Shown: piece after piece, positions 32,348 through 40,805 of the stretch
How the letters are laid out: every line of letters begins with the position of its first letter
Numbering within the stretch: the first letter of the stretch is position 1
Assembly: GCA_036796435.1 (NCBI GenBank)
Contig: DAIRCY010000002.1
Coordinates: forward strand, 26,923 to 90,922
From: JAJYVT01 sp036796435
GTDB lineage: Bacteria; Actinomycetota; Acidimicrobiia; Acidimicrobiales; RAAP-2
Direction of reading: 5' to 3'
Length of the DNA: 64,000 bases
The notes under the pieces: model-generated
What the model saw: the letters and a program-made list of their open reading frames with translations, nothing else
Database searches by the model: none
Told to the model about the DNA's origin: nothing
Program-made: the position numbers and the translations under genes

Positions 32348-33141
32348 CGACGGAAGCGGTGCGCTCGGCGGACCGCCCGCACACCCTTGCCATCGACATC
32401 GGCGGGACCGGCCTCAAGGCGTCCGTCCTCGACGCTTCGGGCACCATGGTCGCCCCCCGCGTGCGCGCCCCGACCACCTATCCCCTGCCCCCCTCGGGCG
32501 ACGGGAGCCTGCTCGAAAAGCTCGAACGGCTGGTCGCGAAGCTGCCCGAAGCCGACCGTGTCTCTGCGGGGTTCCCCGGCATGGTCCGAAACGGCGTCGT
32601 CTTGAGTGCTCCGCACTTCGTGACCAAGGCTGGGCCGGGCAGCCCCGTCGATCCGGGTCTCGAAGCCGCCTGGTCCCGTTTCGACCTGGCCGCCGGCCTC
32701 GAGAACGTGACCGGCAAGCCGACCCGGGTGGCCAACGACGCAGACGTGCAGGGACTGGCGGTCGCGACGGGAGAGGGTCTCGAGCTCGTGGTGACCCTGG
32801 GGACCGGCTTCGGCACCGCTGTCTTCCTCGACGGCGCCCTGCTGCCGCACATGGAGATCGCCCACCAGCCGTTCCGCAAGGGGGAGACCTACAACCAGCA
32901 GCTGGGAGAACCCACCCGTAAGGAGATCGGCGAACAGCGCTGGAGGAGACGCGTCGGCAAAGCCGTGGCAAACCTGGACGGCCTCTTCTTCTTCGACCAC
33001 CTCTTCATCGGCGGTGGGAACGCCCGTCGAGTGGACCTGGAGGAGTTGGGCGCAGTGGCCTCGAGGGCCACGATCGTCGACAACACGGCGGGCATCCTCG
33101 GCGGGATCAAGCTCTGGGAGCGCAAGCACATGGGGGTCTGA
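32344..33141 (+). CDS. ROK family sugar kinase, possible polyphosphate glucokinase
   Basis: A 265-residue ROK-family kinase. The phosphate-1 loop is AIDIGGTGLKASVLD, the substrate/catalytic region GFPGMV and NDADVQGLAV (catalytic Asp), and phosphate-2 VTLGTGFGTAVFLDG. The shortness, the absence of the ROK Cys-rich zinc motif, and the HMEIAHQPF segment followed by a basic WRRRVGKAV resemble polyphosphate/ATP glucokinases of actinobacteria. It starts with GTG in a GTGA overlap with the VirD4-like gene, an unexpected partner. It would phosphorylate glucose; donor not certain. Confidence 0.82.
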   Translation: MTTEAVRSADRPHTLAIDIGGTGLKASVLDASGTMVAPRVRAPTTYPLPPSGDGSLLEKLERLVAKLPEADRVSAGFPGMVRNGVVLSAPHFVTKAGPGSPVDPGLEAAWSRFDLAAGLENVTGKPTRVANDADVQGLAVATGEGLELVVTLGTGFGTAVFLDGALLPHMEIAHQPFRKGETYNQQLGEPTRKEIGEQRWRRRVGKAVANLDGLFFFDHLFIGGGNARRVDLEELGAVASRATIVDNTAGILGGIKLWERKHMGV

Positions 33142-33226
33142 TCCACCCGAGCCGACGCTCCAGGTCCACCGTGCCGGCCGGGGGACCTCCGCTGTCCGGG
33201 TAAAGTGGAGTGCTCGCTTCGAGCAC

Positions 33227-33300
33227 GCGCTCGTAGCTCAACGGACTAGAGCATCTGACTACGGATCAGAAGGTTGGGGGTTCGAATCCCTCCGAGCGCG
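33227..33300 (+). tRNA. tRNA-Arg (ACG)
   Basis: Complete cloverleaf of 74 nt: acceptor GCGCTCG/CGAGCGC, anticodon stem CTGA/TCAG with loop giving ACG, T arm GGGGGTTCGAATCCC, discriminator G. Anticodon A34 is normally converted to inosine by TadA, whose gene is at 61.7 kb. CCA is not encoded. Confidence 0.95.
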
Positions 33301-33307
33301 CACTTGT

Positions 33308-33323
33308 GATGTCGCGAGACATC
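33308..33323. terminator. Small hairpin after tRNA-Arg
   Basis: GATGTC and GACATC with a GCGA tetraloop, eight bases downstream of the tRNA. No T tract; possibly a processing or terminator stem between the tRNA and the convergent HD-GYP gene. Confidence 0.35.
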
Positions 33324-33390
33324 GGAGACCCGTCGTGAGACTTCGTAGATATTCGGCGTGAGCTGCGTCGCCGACTGCCCGGTGCCAGAG

Positions 33391-34479
33391 CTACAGCGCC
33401 GGGGCCTTGTCACTCAGTGGACGAACCGACGGCGCCGCTGGGTCGGCAACGACGATCGCTCCCTGGAGGAGTGCTCGTTCGAAGGCGTGAACGAGGTCTG
33501 GATCGAATTTGGTGCCGGAGTGCTCCTCTATGTAGGTGAGAGCTGTGGTTCGGTCGAGCGGCTCGCGGTATGGCCGTGCGCAGGTGAGGGCTTCGAACAC
33601 GTCGACGATCGAGAGGATCCGCGCCAGCCTGGGGATCGCATCGCCGGCCAGTCCGTCGGGATAGCCCGAGCCGTCCCATGACTCGTGGTGAGCCGCGACG
33701 GCGTCCGCGATCGGGGCGAACTCCTCGGAAGCATCGGTGATGAGACGTGCACCCAGACGAGGGTGATCCCGCATCAGGATCCACTCCGACTCGTCGAGAC
33801 TTCCCGGCTTTTGAAGGATCGTCTCTGGGACGGCGATCTTGCCGACGTCGTGGAGCAGCCCCGCCCAGTACAGCGTGTCCACTTCGCTGTCGGTCAGCCC
33901 GACCAATGCGCCCATAGTTCGGGCGTTGAGGGCGACCCGGTAGGAGTGGCCTGCGGTGATCGGGTCACGCAGCTCGATCGCCTCGACGATGAGGTGCAGC
34001 GTGTTCTGGTAGGTGCTCGACAGCCGCAGAGCAAGATCCTTGGTCCGCTCGTGGCTTCGTTCGAGCGCCACGCTTCGCATGCCCACCAGCGTCCCGAGGC
34101 TGATCGCGACCAAGCCGTGATTGAGCCACCCAAGGTTGGGATCGAGCGTACCGAGGGGGCTGGCCAGCAGCATCGCGGCGGCTCCCGCGGCAGCCCCACC
34201 AGGAACCCCGAAGAACAGGCCGGCCAGCACCGCCGCGGCGTAGCTCAGGTCCGCCAGCTCCGGGGCGCGACCGCCGGAAAGCACGACGGCGACCCAGGAG
34301 GCGCCAACCAGGAGTGCAACGCAGGCGCCGGCTGCCGGTCTGCCGTGCCGGGAGGGCTGGCCGGTGAGGAGACGGACCCAGCCGGACCGCCACGTGATCT
34401 CGTCGTCGGCTGCGACCAGCGGCCCAGGTTCAGACGCAGCGCTGGCCGCCACGAACACGGTGTCGGCGGAGCGCGCCAT
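33391..34479 (-). CDS. Membrane-bound HD-GYP domain phosphohydrolase
   Basis: A 362-residue protein with four or five N-terminal membrane helices (about residues 45-140, MASE-like sensory region), a short linker, and an HD-GYP domain. Metal ligands are visible in GHSYRVA, LLHDVGKIAVP and HHESWDGSGYPDGL. HD-GYP proteins usually hydrolyse cyclic-di-GMP, but related enzymes act on other cyclic nucleotides. It is convergent with tRNA-Arg. No GGDEF gene is seen in the window, so its signalling partner lies elsewhere. Confidence 0.9.
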   Translation of the reverse strand: MARSADTVFVAASAASEPGPLVAADDEITWRSGWVRLLTGQPSRHGRPAAGACVALLVGASWVAVVLSGGRAPELADLSYAAAVLAGLFFGVPGGAAAGAAAMLLASPLGTLDPNLGWLNHGLVAISLGTLVGMRSVALERSHERTKDLALRLSSTYQNTLHLIVEAIELRDPITAGHSYRVALNARTMGALVGLTDSEVDTLYWAGLLHDVGKIAVPETILQKPGSLDESEWILMRDHPRLGARLITDASEEFAPIADAVAAHHESWDGSGYPDGLAGDAIPRLARILSIVDVFEALTCARPYREPLDRTTALTYIEEHSGTKFDPDLVHAFERALLQGAIVVADPAAPSVRPLSDKAPAL

Positions 34480-34553
34480 GACTCCAGCGTCGACCCCGTA
34501 GCTGCCTAGCTACAGGGCCTTTGGTCACTTTCCCCGACCATGCTGACTATCGA

Positions 34554-34754
34554 TCAGGGGTCGAGGAGGTGAGCGGCGCGATTGCGGTGGATGCCGAGCA
34601 ACGTCGCCACTGCCTGCCAGCTCCAGCCAGCCTGGCGCAGCTCCCTTACCGCCCCCCGCCGGATCGCCACCAGCTCGCCACGTTGCACGTCAAGAGCGCG
34701 CAGAGCCTCGTGGGATGCTCTTGCTCGCTCCGCTGGGTCAGGGACGCCCGCCAT
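34554..34754 (-). CDS. Small helix-turn-helix protein
   Basis: A 66-residue protein from the ATG at 34754 (MAGVPDPAERARASHEALRA). The C-terminal half GWSWQAVATLLGIHRNRAAH is a helix-turn-helix like those of small actinobacterial sigma-like/Sri-type regulators. The open frame extends 48 residues further upstream, but that part looks non-coding; neither start has a clear ribosome-binding site. Function is unknown; DNA binding is inferred. Confidence 0.55.
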   Translation of the reverse strand: MAGVPDPAERARASHEALRALDVQRGELVAIRRGAVRELRQAGWSWQAVATLLGIHRNRAAHLLDP

Positions 34755-35026
34755 TTGGATTGTGTCGATCACCACACCCGGAACGTGGGCTCGCGCCTCG
34801 TGCTTTCCACAGGGCCGGAAGCCCCTTTCCATCGGCCACGAGACACGTGCGGAGCGCCGTTTGGTCACGTTCTTCGCGATAGACGCCCGTGAGGTCATGA
34901 GGGCATGAGCGGCAAAGACCCCGGAGATTGACCAGTGATTTCGCGCCTACGCTCGGTTGGCGTTGCAAGGAGGTTCCTGCGGGGCGCTGCTCGCGGATGT
35001 CACCGCACTTCGAGGGGAGGACGGGA

Positions 35027-35716
35027 GTGTCGGGCGAGCTCGTCGAACGGCGTATCGAAGAACGCGTGGTCCCTGGCCGGCGCCTCGGTCGCCACGTCCT
35101 TCACGACCCGCGTTCCTTCGACTACCCGGCCGCGGCGGCTCCCGCCGTCGTGAGCGTGACACATGCGGCTCGCGGGCTCCCCCTCAACCAGGGCAACATC
35201 GGCTCGTGCACGGCGAACGCCCTGTGCGGGGCGCTCGACTCGGCGCCGGACGACGCAGGCGGCAAGACCTATACGGAAGACGACGCCGTCACGCTGTACG
35301 AAAAGGAGACCGCGCTCGAAGGGGAGCCGTACCCGCCCAACGATCCCGGTGGCACCGGACTCATGGTGTGCCGGGCGGCGGCGGACCTCGGCTGGATCAG
35401 CTCATACGGCCACGCATTCGGAATCGAGCACGCGCTTCTCGCTTTGGTCCAGCGCCCGGTGATCACGGGCGTCGACTGGTATACGAGCTTTGACACACCG
35501 GATCCGGCGACGGGCATCGTCGAGATCAACGCCGGTGCGACCGTGCGCGGCGGCCACGAGCTCGTCGCCGACGGCATCGACGCCGCGAGCCGGTTGGTCT
35601 ACCTGTGGAACAGTTGGGGTCCGTCATGGGGAGTGGGCGGGAGGTTCTGCTGGACCTTCGACACGTGGGAGCGGCTGCTCGCAGCGCAGGGCGACGTCAC
35701 CGTCCCGATCCCCTGA
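35027..35716 (+). CDS. Papain-like (C1 family) cysteine peptidase
   Basis: A 229-residue papain-fold protease. The catalytic cysteine lies in NQGNIGSCTANAL (with the oxyanion glutamine), the histidine in GGHELVADG, and the asparagine in LWNSWGPSWG. GTG at 35027 has GGGGAGG at good spacing; the upstream extension is not needed. There is no signal peptide, membrane helix or inhibitory propeptide of normal length, so the enzyme may act inside the cell or be delivered by another route. Bacterial C1 peptidases of this kind are scattered, suggesting lateral transfer. Confidence 0.85.
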   Translation: MSGELVERRIEERVVPGRRLGRHVLHDPRSFDYPAAAAPAVVSVTHAARGLPLNQGNIGSCTANALCGALDSAPDDAGGKTYTEDDAVTLYEKETALEGEPYPPNDPGGTGLMVCRAAADLGWISSYGHAFGIEHALLALVQRPVITGVDWYTSFDTPDPATGIVEINAGATVRGGHELVADGIDAASRLVYLWNSWGPSWGVGGRFCWTFDTWERLLAAQGDVTVPIP

Positions 35717-35724
35717 TCACCCTC

Positions 35725-35740
35725 GGTCCCCGCCGGGACC
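35725..35740. terminator. Hairpin between convergent genes
   Basis: GGTCCC and GGGACC around a CGCC loop, nine bases after the peptidase stop and just before the end of the convergent tryptophanase-family gene. No T tract. Confidence 0.4.
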
Positions 35741-35751
35741 CGGCTGCGCCG

Positions 35752-37143
35752 CTACGCAGGCGAGAAACGGGCGGTGAAGTGCCGCAGCTGTCGGGGTTCG
35801 GACTCGATCCGCAGTCCACGAAGTGCCGCCGCCCGCGCGGCGACCCGGCGAACCACTTCGATGACGTAGTCGACGTGGCTCTGGGTGTAGGTACGACGCG
35901 GGATCGCGAGCCGCACGAGCTCCATCGCGGCCGGTTCCTCGGAGCCGTCGGGACGTTTTCCGAACATCACGGTGCCGATCTCGCACGCCCGCACGCCCCC
36001 CTCTTCGTAGATCGCGCAGGCGAGCACCTGCCCCGGGTACTGCAACGGAGGGATGTGCGGGAGGAGCGCCGCTGCGTCGAGGAACACGGCGTGGCCGCCG
36101 AACGGCACTACCACGGGGACTCCTGCCCCTTCGAGTGCCTCGCCCAGATATTCGACGGACCGGATCCGGTACCGCAGGTAGTCCTCTTGCACGCACTCGC
36201 GAAGCCCCTGGGCGATGGCTTCGAGGTCCCGACCGGCGAGGCCGCCGTAGGTCGGAAAGCCCTCCGTCAGGATCTCGAGGCTCCGGCAACGTTCTGCGAG
36301 CGAGTCGTCGTTCAACGCCAGCCACCCGCCGATGTTCGCGAGAGGGTCCTTCTTCGCGGACATCGTCATGCCGTCAGCCAGCGACGCAGTCTCGCGGACG
36401 ATGTCCGCCACCGCCTGATCCCCGTAGCCGTCCTCCCTCGTCTTCACGAACCACGCGTTCTCGGCGAACCGGCACGCGTCGAGGAACAGCGGGACCGAGT
36501 GCCTGTCGCACGTTTCCCGCACAGCACGGAGGTTCGCCATGCTGACCGGCTGACCGCCGCCGGCATTGCTCGTGATGGTCACCATGACGAGCGGGACGTC
36601 GGCCGCGCGGACGGCGAGCAGCCGATCCAACGCGTCGACTGTGACGTCCCCCTTGAAGGGATGGCGCGAGGACGGGACGAGTGCCTCGGGAATCGGAAGG
36701 TCGAGCGCCTGCGCCCCCGTGTACTCGACGTTCGCCCTCGTCGTGTCGAAGTGGATGTTGTTCGGGACCACCTTGCCTGGGCCGCCGACCGCGCTGAAGA
36801 GGATCTTCTCCGCCGCCCGGCCCTGATGGGTGGGAAGAACGTGGCGGAACGGGAACAGCTCGTTCACCGCCTCTTTGAACCGGTAGTACGAGGGAGCTCC
36901 CGCGTACGCCTCGTTGCCCCGTTGGATCCCCGCCCACTGCTCCGCCGACATCGCTCCCGTGCCCGAGTCGGTGAGAAGGTCCACGATCACGTCATCCGAC
37001 GCCAGTTCGAAGAGGTTGAATCCCGCGGCGTGGAGCCGCTCCTCGCGCTCGGCGCGCGTCGTCATGCGCATCGGTTCCACCGAGTGGATCCGGAACGGCT
37101 CGATGATGGTGTGGAAGGGAGGGTCGGGATGCCGCGTGGTCAT
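35752..37143 (-). CDS. tnaA: Tryptophanase / tyrosine phenol-lyase family beta-eliminating lyase
   Basis: A 463-residue PLP enzyme. The PLP lysine is in TMSAKKDPLANIGG; FLDACRFAENAW holds the PLP-pyridine aspartate; PTHQGRAAEKILF and YAGAPSYYRF are diagnostic of the tryptophanase/tyrosine phenol-lyase group. These enzymes split tryptophan (to indole) or tyrosine (to phenol) plus pyruvate and ammonia. The SAKKD form is more like tryptophanase, while ANIGG recalls tyrosine phenol-lyase, so the substrate is not settled. No TnaC-like leader or permease is next to it. ATG at 37143. Confidence 0.85.
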   Translation of the reverse strand: MTTRHPDPPFHTIIEPFRIHSVEPMRMTTRAEREERLHAAGFNLFELASDDVIVDLLTDSGTGAMSAEQWAGIQRGNEAYAGAPSYYRFKEAVNELFPFRHVLPTHQGRAAEKILFSAVGGPGKVVPNNIHFDTTRANVEYTGAQALDLPIPEALVPSSRHPFKGDVTVDALDRLLAVRAADVPLVMVTITSNAGGGQPVSMANLRAVRETCDRHSVPLFLDACRFAENAWFVKTREDGYGDQAVADIVRETASLADGMTMSAKKDPLANIGGWLALNDDSLAERCRSLEILTEGFPTYGGLAGRDLEAIAQGLRECVQEDYLRYRIRSVEYLGEALEGAGVPVVVPFGGHAVFLDAAALLPHIPPLQYPGQVLACAIYEEGGVRACEIGTVMFGKRPDGSEEPAAMELVRLAIPRRTYTQSHVDYVIEVVRRVAARAAALRGLRIESEPRQLRHFTARFSPA

Positions 37144-37286
37144 GGCCCCATCGTGCCCGCAGACGAAAGGGTGCGCCCGATGTGGGAATTCCTCGGCATT
37201 TCTTAGGTCCAGTTGCGGGCCTTCTTAGATGGTGGCTGTGTAATCGAGCCGAGCGACGACGCGATCGAGGAGATGGGAGGCGGGCG

Positions 37287-38285
37287 ATGTCCGACCCTGA
37301 ACGGCCGGCGGAAAGCCCCAGCGGGGAGCTGACCGGTGACGGGAGCCCAGGCGAGGCGGCGCCCGGAGCGGCACCGGGTCCAGATGGCGCCCCTCAGGAC
37401 GCGCCTGCGACCGGCCCGGAACAGGCGCCCGACGCTGACGCGATCGCTTGGTGGCGCCGGGAGCCTGGTCCCTCCCGGCCGCCGAGCGAGGGCACCCCGC
37501 CAGGCGGGACGCTGCCTGAGACAGCGCCTCCGGGGGCCACGCCGCCCTTCGGAACCCCCCCGTTCGGGACCGGTCCCGTGCAGGGTCCGGTCCCGCCTTG
37601 GGGAGGGGCTCCGCCGTGGGCCGGTGGGGCTCCGCCGTGGGCCAGTGGGGCTCCGCCGTGGGCCAGTGGGCCGCCGTGGGCCGGTGGGCCGCCGCCGGGA
37701 ACCCCTCCTTGGACCTCCGGCCCGCCCTGGTACGGCTGGGGGTATGGCTGGTCCGGGGCTCCGACCCAGGTCGGCGTCGCGTCCGGTGTGCCGGGAACAC
37801 GTCGTCGTCCACTCCCCTGGGCGGTCATCGCGGCCGTCCTGGCGGCGATCGTGCTGGTCGCGCTCGGGCTCGGCGTGGGCTACTCGGTCTGGGGCGGGAC
37901 CACCTCCGCCCCTGCACGAAGCAATACGGCCGGGCCGCCGGCGCGGATCTCGCCCCTCCCCGGGCGTGGCGGCTTCCTCGGCGTCGAAGTCTCCGCGTCG
38001 GGGCTCGGCGCTGGCGCGACATCGTCGTCGCCCGCGTCCACGCCGGGCGCCTATGTCGACCTCGTCCTCCCCGGGTCCCCTGCCGCGAGGGCCGGCATCG
38101 TGAAGGGGGACACGATCACCGAGTTCGGCACACGGCCGGTGCGGTCCCCTGTGACACTCCGGGTGGACGTCCTCTCGAGGACGCCCGGCAGCCGAGTGAA
38201 GCTCGGATGGGTCACCGCCGCCGGCAAGCACAGGTCCGCCACCGTGACCCTGGCCAGACGGCCTGCGACAAAGTCCGTCGGGTGA
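37287..38285 (+). CDS. Single-pass membrane protein with Pro-rich cytosolic domain and PDZ domain
   Basis: A 332-residue protein. Residues 1-170 are Pro/Gly/Ala-rich with tandem APPWA(S/G)G repeats; one membrane helix follows a RRRPLPW stop (about 178-202); residues 225-325 form a PDZ domain (FLGVEVSAS, LPGSPAARAGIVKGDTITEF). The layout is that of actinobacterial HtrA proteases with the trypsin domain missing, so it may be a substrate-binding or scaffold relative. AGGAGATGGGAGG precedes the ATG. It is divergent from the tryptophanase-family gene. Confidence 0.75.
   Translation: MSDPERPAESPSGELTGDGSPGEAAPGAAPGPDGAPQDAPATGPEQAPDADAIAWWRREPGPSRPPSEGTPPGGTLPETAPPGATPPFGTPPFGTGPVQGPVPPWGGAPPWAGGAPPWASGAPPWASGPPWAGGPPPGTPPWTSGPPWYGWGYGWSGAPTQVGVASGVPGTRRRPLPWAVIAAVLAAIVLVALGLGVGYSVWGGTTSAPARSNTAGPPARISPLPGRGGFLGVEVSASGLGAGATSSSPASTPGAYVDLVLPGSPAARAGIVKGDTITEFGTRPVRSPVTLRVDVLSRTPGSRVKLGWVTAAGKHRSATVTLARRPATKSVG
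37605..37685 (+). repeat. 21-bp tandem repeat in the PDZ protein gene
   Basis: Three full units of GGGGCTCCGCCGTGGGCC(G/A)GT plus a shortened fourth, coding for Gly-Ala-Pro-Pro-Trp-Ala-Ser/Gly repeats in the cytosolic domain. Confidence 0.9.
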
Positions 38286-38410
38286 CGCACGTCGTCTCTC
38301 GCGAACAACGGCTGCAGGTTGAGCACACTCAGCTCGGGTATGCGCGAGAAGAGCCGGCGCAAGCCCAGCGCAACCACGGAGGTTGCGTGCGGACCAGCAG
38401 AGGAGCCCAC

Positions 38411-38947
38411 ATGACGGACGTGTTCGAAGTTCTCGGTGCGGACCACGCGGAGGTGAAGGGGATCCTCGCGGCGCTCGAAGGCGCGGGCGCGCACGCCGGC
38501 GAGCTCGCGGAGCAGCTTGTGATCGAAGAGTCCAAGCACGAGGCGGCGGAAGAGATGCACTTCTGGCCCGCGGTGCGCGAGCACGTCCCCGGGGGAGACC
38601 AATTCGCCGAGACCGCGCTCGCGCAAGAGCGCGAGGGAAAGAAGCTGCTCGACAAGCTCCGCAAGGCGACCCCGGGGGACCCGGGGTTCTCGGAGCTCGT
38701 GCACAAGTTCTCCGAGGAGGGTTTGGCGCACATCGAGTTCGAAGAGGCGCGAGTGTGGCCGGCCCTGCGGGCGGCGCTCACTCCCGAGGAGGCCGCCGAG
38801 CTCGGGAAGAAGATCGAGTCAGCCAAAGAGTCGGCTCCGACCCGGCCGCATCCCGAGGGACCCGACAAGGCGGGAGGGTTGAAGTCCGTGGGGCTCGCCG
38901 CCGCGGCTGTCGACAAGGCACGCGACAAGCTGACCGGGCGAGGCTGA
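38411..38947 (+). CDS. Hemerythrin HHE domain protein
   Basis: A 178-residue four-helix protein of the hemerythrin/HHE family. Iron-ligand pattern visible: DHAEVKG (His), ESKHEAAEEMHFWPAV (His-x3-Glu and His), and a late GLAHIEFEEARVWPAL (His-x3-Glu). A Lys/Ala-rich C-terminal tail of about 40 residues follows. GAGGAG lies ahead of the ATG. Such proteins bind O2, NO or iron, and in actinobacteria are often tied to oxidative or nitrosative stress. It is 125 nt downstream of the PDZ gene. Confidence 0.87.
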   Translation: MTDVFEVLGADHAEVKGILAALEGAGAHAGELAEQLVIEESKHEAAEEMHFWPAVREHVPGGDQFAETALAQEREGKKLLDKLRKATPGDPGFSELVHKFSEEGLAHIEFEEARVWPALRAALTPEEAAELGKKIESAKESAPTRPHPEGPDKAGGLKSVGLAAAAVDKARDKLTGRG

Positions 38948-38955
38948 TCGCCGGT

Positions 38956-38977
38956 GCGACCGCCGTCATGCGGTCGC
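38956..38977. terminator. Hairpin between hemerythrin and ABC transporter genes
   Basis: GCGACCGC and GCGGTCGC around CGTCAT, nine bases after the hemerythrin stop, in a convergent gap; could work for both genes. No T tract. Confidence 0.5.
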
Positions 38978-39005
38978 TCGCCCACCCCCTCGCCGTCGGG
39001 GCTTC

Positions 39006-40805
39006 TCAGGCGGCGAGAAACCCACCTGACTGGTGACGCCATAGGCGGCCGTAGACGCCGTCTTCGCCGAGGGAGAGGAGTTCGCGGTGCGACCCCTGCT
39101 CCACGATCTTGCCCTCCTCGATGACGACGATCCGGTCCAGCCGCGCGATGGTCGCGAGGCGGTGCGCGACGACGAGGGCCGTCGCGCCTGACATCAGCTT
39201 CCACAGCGCCTCTTGGACGAGAACCTCGGACTCCGAGTCGAGGGCGGAGGTCGCCTCGTCGAGGATCAGGATGGGCGCTCCCTTCGCCATGGCTTGTGCG
39301 ATCGCGACGCGCTGACGCTGGCCACCCGACAGCTTGAGGCCGCGTTCGCCCACCACGGTGTCGTAGCCCTCCGGAAGGCGGCGTACGAACTCCTCGACGT
39401 GAGCCGCCTTTCCGACCTCGCGCACGAGGTCCATGTCCGGCTCGTCCATCCCCTCGAGGCCGTAGCAGATGTTCTCTGCGATGGTCCGGTGGAGCATCTG
39501 CGGGTCTTGCGGGACGAATGAGATGTGGCGGCGAAGCGATGCCTGGGTGACCTTCGCGATGTCCTGACCGTCGACGGTGATGACTCCCGAGTCGAGGTCC
39601 ATGAATCGCAGCAACAGCTTGGTGAGCGTCGTCTTCCCCGAACCCGAGGAGCCTACGAGGCCCACGTGTTCGCCGGGCTGGATCGTCAGCGTCAGGTCGT
39701 CGAAGAGTGGGGGGCGACCCGGGTAGCTGAACCGGATGTGGCTCATCCCGACACGGCCGACAGGGACACTGAGTGCCGGGGCGGACTCCACGTCGACGAT
39801 CTCAGGCGGCGTCGACGCGATTCCCGCGAATTTGGCGCATCGGCCGAGGCCGCGTGACGAGCTGCGGATGTGCTCGAAGGACTCCTCCATGGAGGCGACC
39901 ACCGACGTCGCGTAGAACAAGATGAGGTAGATCGTCCCCGCGGCCGCCGAGTGGTGCAGCGCGAGCACGACGCCGACCAAGATTGCGAGCCAGCTGAACA
40001 GGCCCAGCGAACCCTCCATCTGCAGCCGGGTCGTCGCGAAGATGCGCCGCGCTTCGAGGTCCGCCTTCACGGTCTCACCGACCAGTGCCTCGACGTGCCG
40101 GCCCTCGAGCGGCTCGGCCGACTGGGTCCGGATCGTGGTCAGGTTCGAGATGGTGTCCGCGAGCACTCCCGTGGCACGGCTGTGGGTGTCGGAGAACTTC
40201 TTCCCCGCGGCGACCACGAGGGCCATCCGGTGCTTGAGCACGAGGCAGAACGCGAGGACGAGCGCCGCCATCACGACCGCCACTGGCCACGCGACGATGG
40301 CGAGCACGACCGTCGCCGACAGGACGGTGACGCCGATGCGCAAGAAGCCCCAGTTCAGAGTGTCGAGCAGGTCGACGAATGCCCACGAGAACGTCTCGAG
40401 GGTGGAGATGACTTCGCCTGCGGGCCGATCGGAATGCCACCGGTGGCTGAGGCTGATCAGGTGCTCGTACCCGCGGACGAGGGCGTGGGCGAAGGCGCCG
40501 AGCGACGCGCCCCACTCGACCCAGCCTGCCCAGCGCCAAAGCAGCGTTCCGGCGACGAGGGTGACCCCGTACGCGATGACGAGGGGCTCGAAGGTCGCGC
40601 TGAACGACGCGTGTGGTGGGAGTGCAGCCACTCTCGTGAGGAGCGCTGCGAAGATGAGCGGGCCCGCGACCGACTGCACCAACGTCGCAGAGATGGTGAG
40701 GACCCAGCCGGCGACCATGCCCCTCTTGTAAGGGCCGACCTGCCGCCAGCAGAAGGCGAGCGTGTCTTTCGTCGATGACGCTGGGAAGAGCGAGTCGGCG
40801 CTCAT
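39006..40805 (-). CDS. ABC exporter, fused membrane and ATPase domains
   Basis: A 599-residue half-transporter: six membrane helices (residues 20-320) followed by an ATPase with Walker A GLVGSSGSGKTTLTKLL, Q loop FVPQDPQMLH, signature LSGGQRQRVAIAQAM, Walker B ILILDEATSALDSE and H loop VVAHRL. It would act as a homodimer or with a partner; none is adjacent. The family includes drug, lipid and peptide exporters. ATG at 40805 is preferred; 27 upstream in-frame residues look non-coding. Convergent with the hemerythrin gene. Confidence 0.92.
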   Translation of the reverse strand: MSADSLFPASSTKDTLAFCWRQVGPYKRGMVAGWVLTISATLVQSVAGPLIFAALLTRVAALPPHASFSATFEPLVIAYGVTLVAGTLLWRWAGWVEWGASLGAFAHALVRGYEHLISLSHRWHSDRPAGEVISTLETFSWAFVDLLDTLNWGFLRIGVTVLSATVVLAIVAWPVAVVMAALVLAFCLVLKHRMALVVAAGKKFSDTHSRATGVLADTISNLTTIRTQSAEPLEGRHVEALVGETVKADLEARRIFATTRLQMEGSLGLFSWLAILVGVVLALHHSAAAGTIYLILFYATSVVASMEESFEHIRSSSRGLGRCAKFAGIASTPPEIVDVESAPALSVPVGRVGMSHIRFSYPGRPPLFDDLTLTIQPGEHVGLVGSSGSGKTTLTKLLLRFMDLDSGVITVDGQDIAKVTQASLRRHISFVPQDPQMLHRTIAENICYGLEGMDEPDMDLVREVGKAAHVEEFVRRLPEGYDTVVGERGLKLSGGQRQRVAIAQAMAKGAPILILDEATSALDSESEVLVQEALWKLMSGATALVVAHRLATIARLDRIVVIEEGKIVEQGSHRELLSLGEDGVYGRLWRHQSGGFLAA

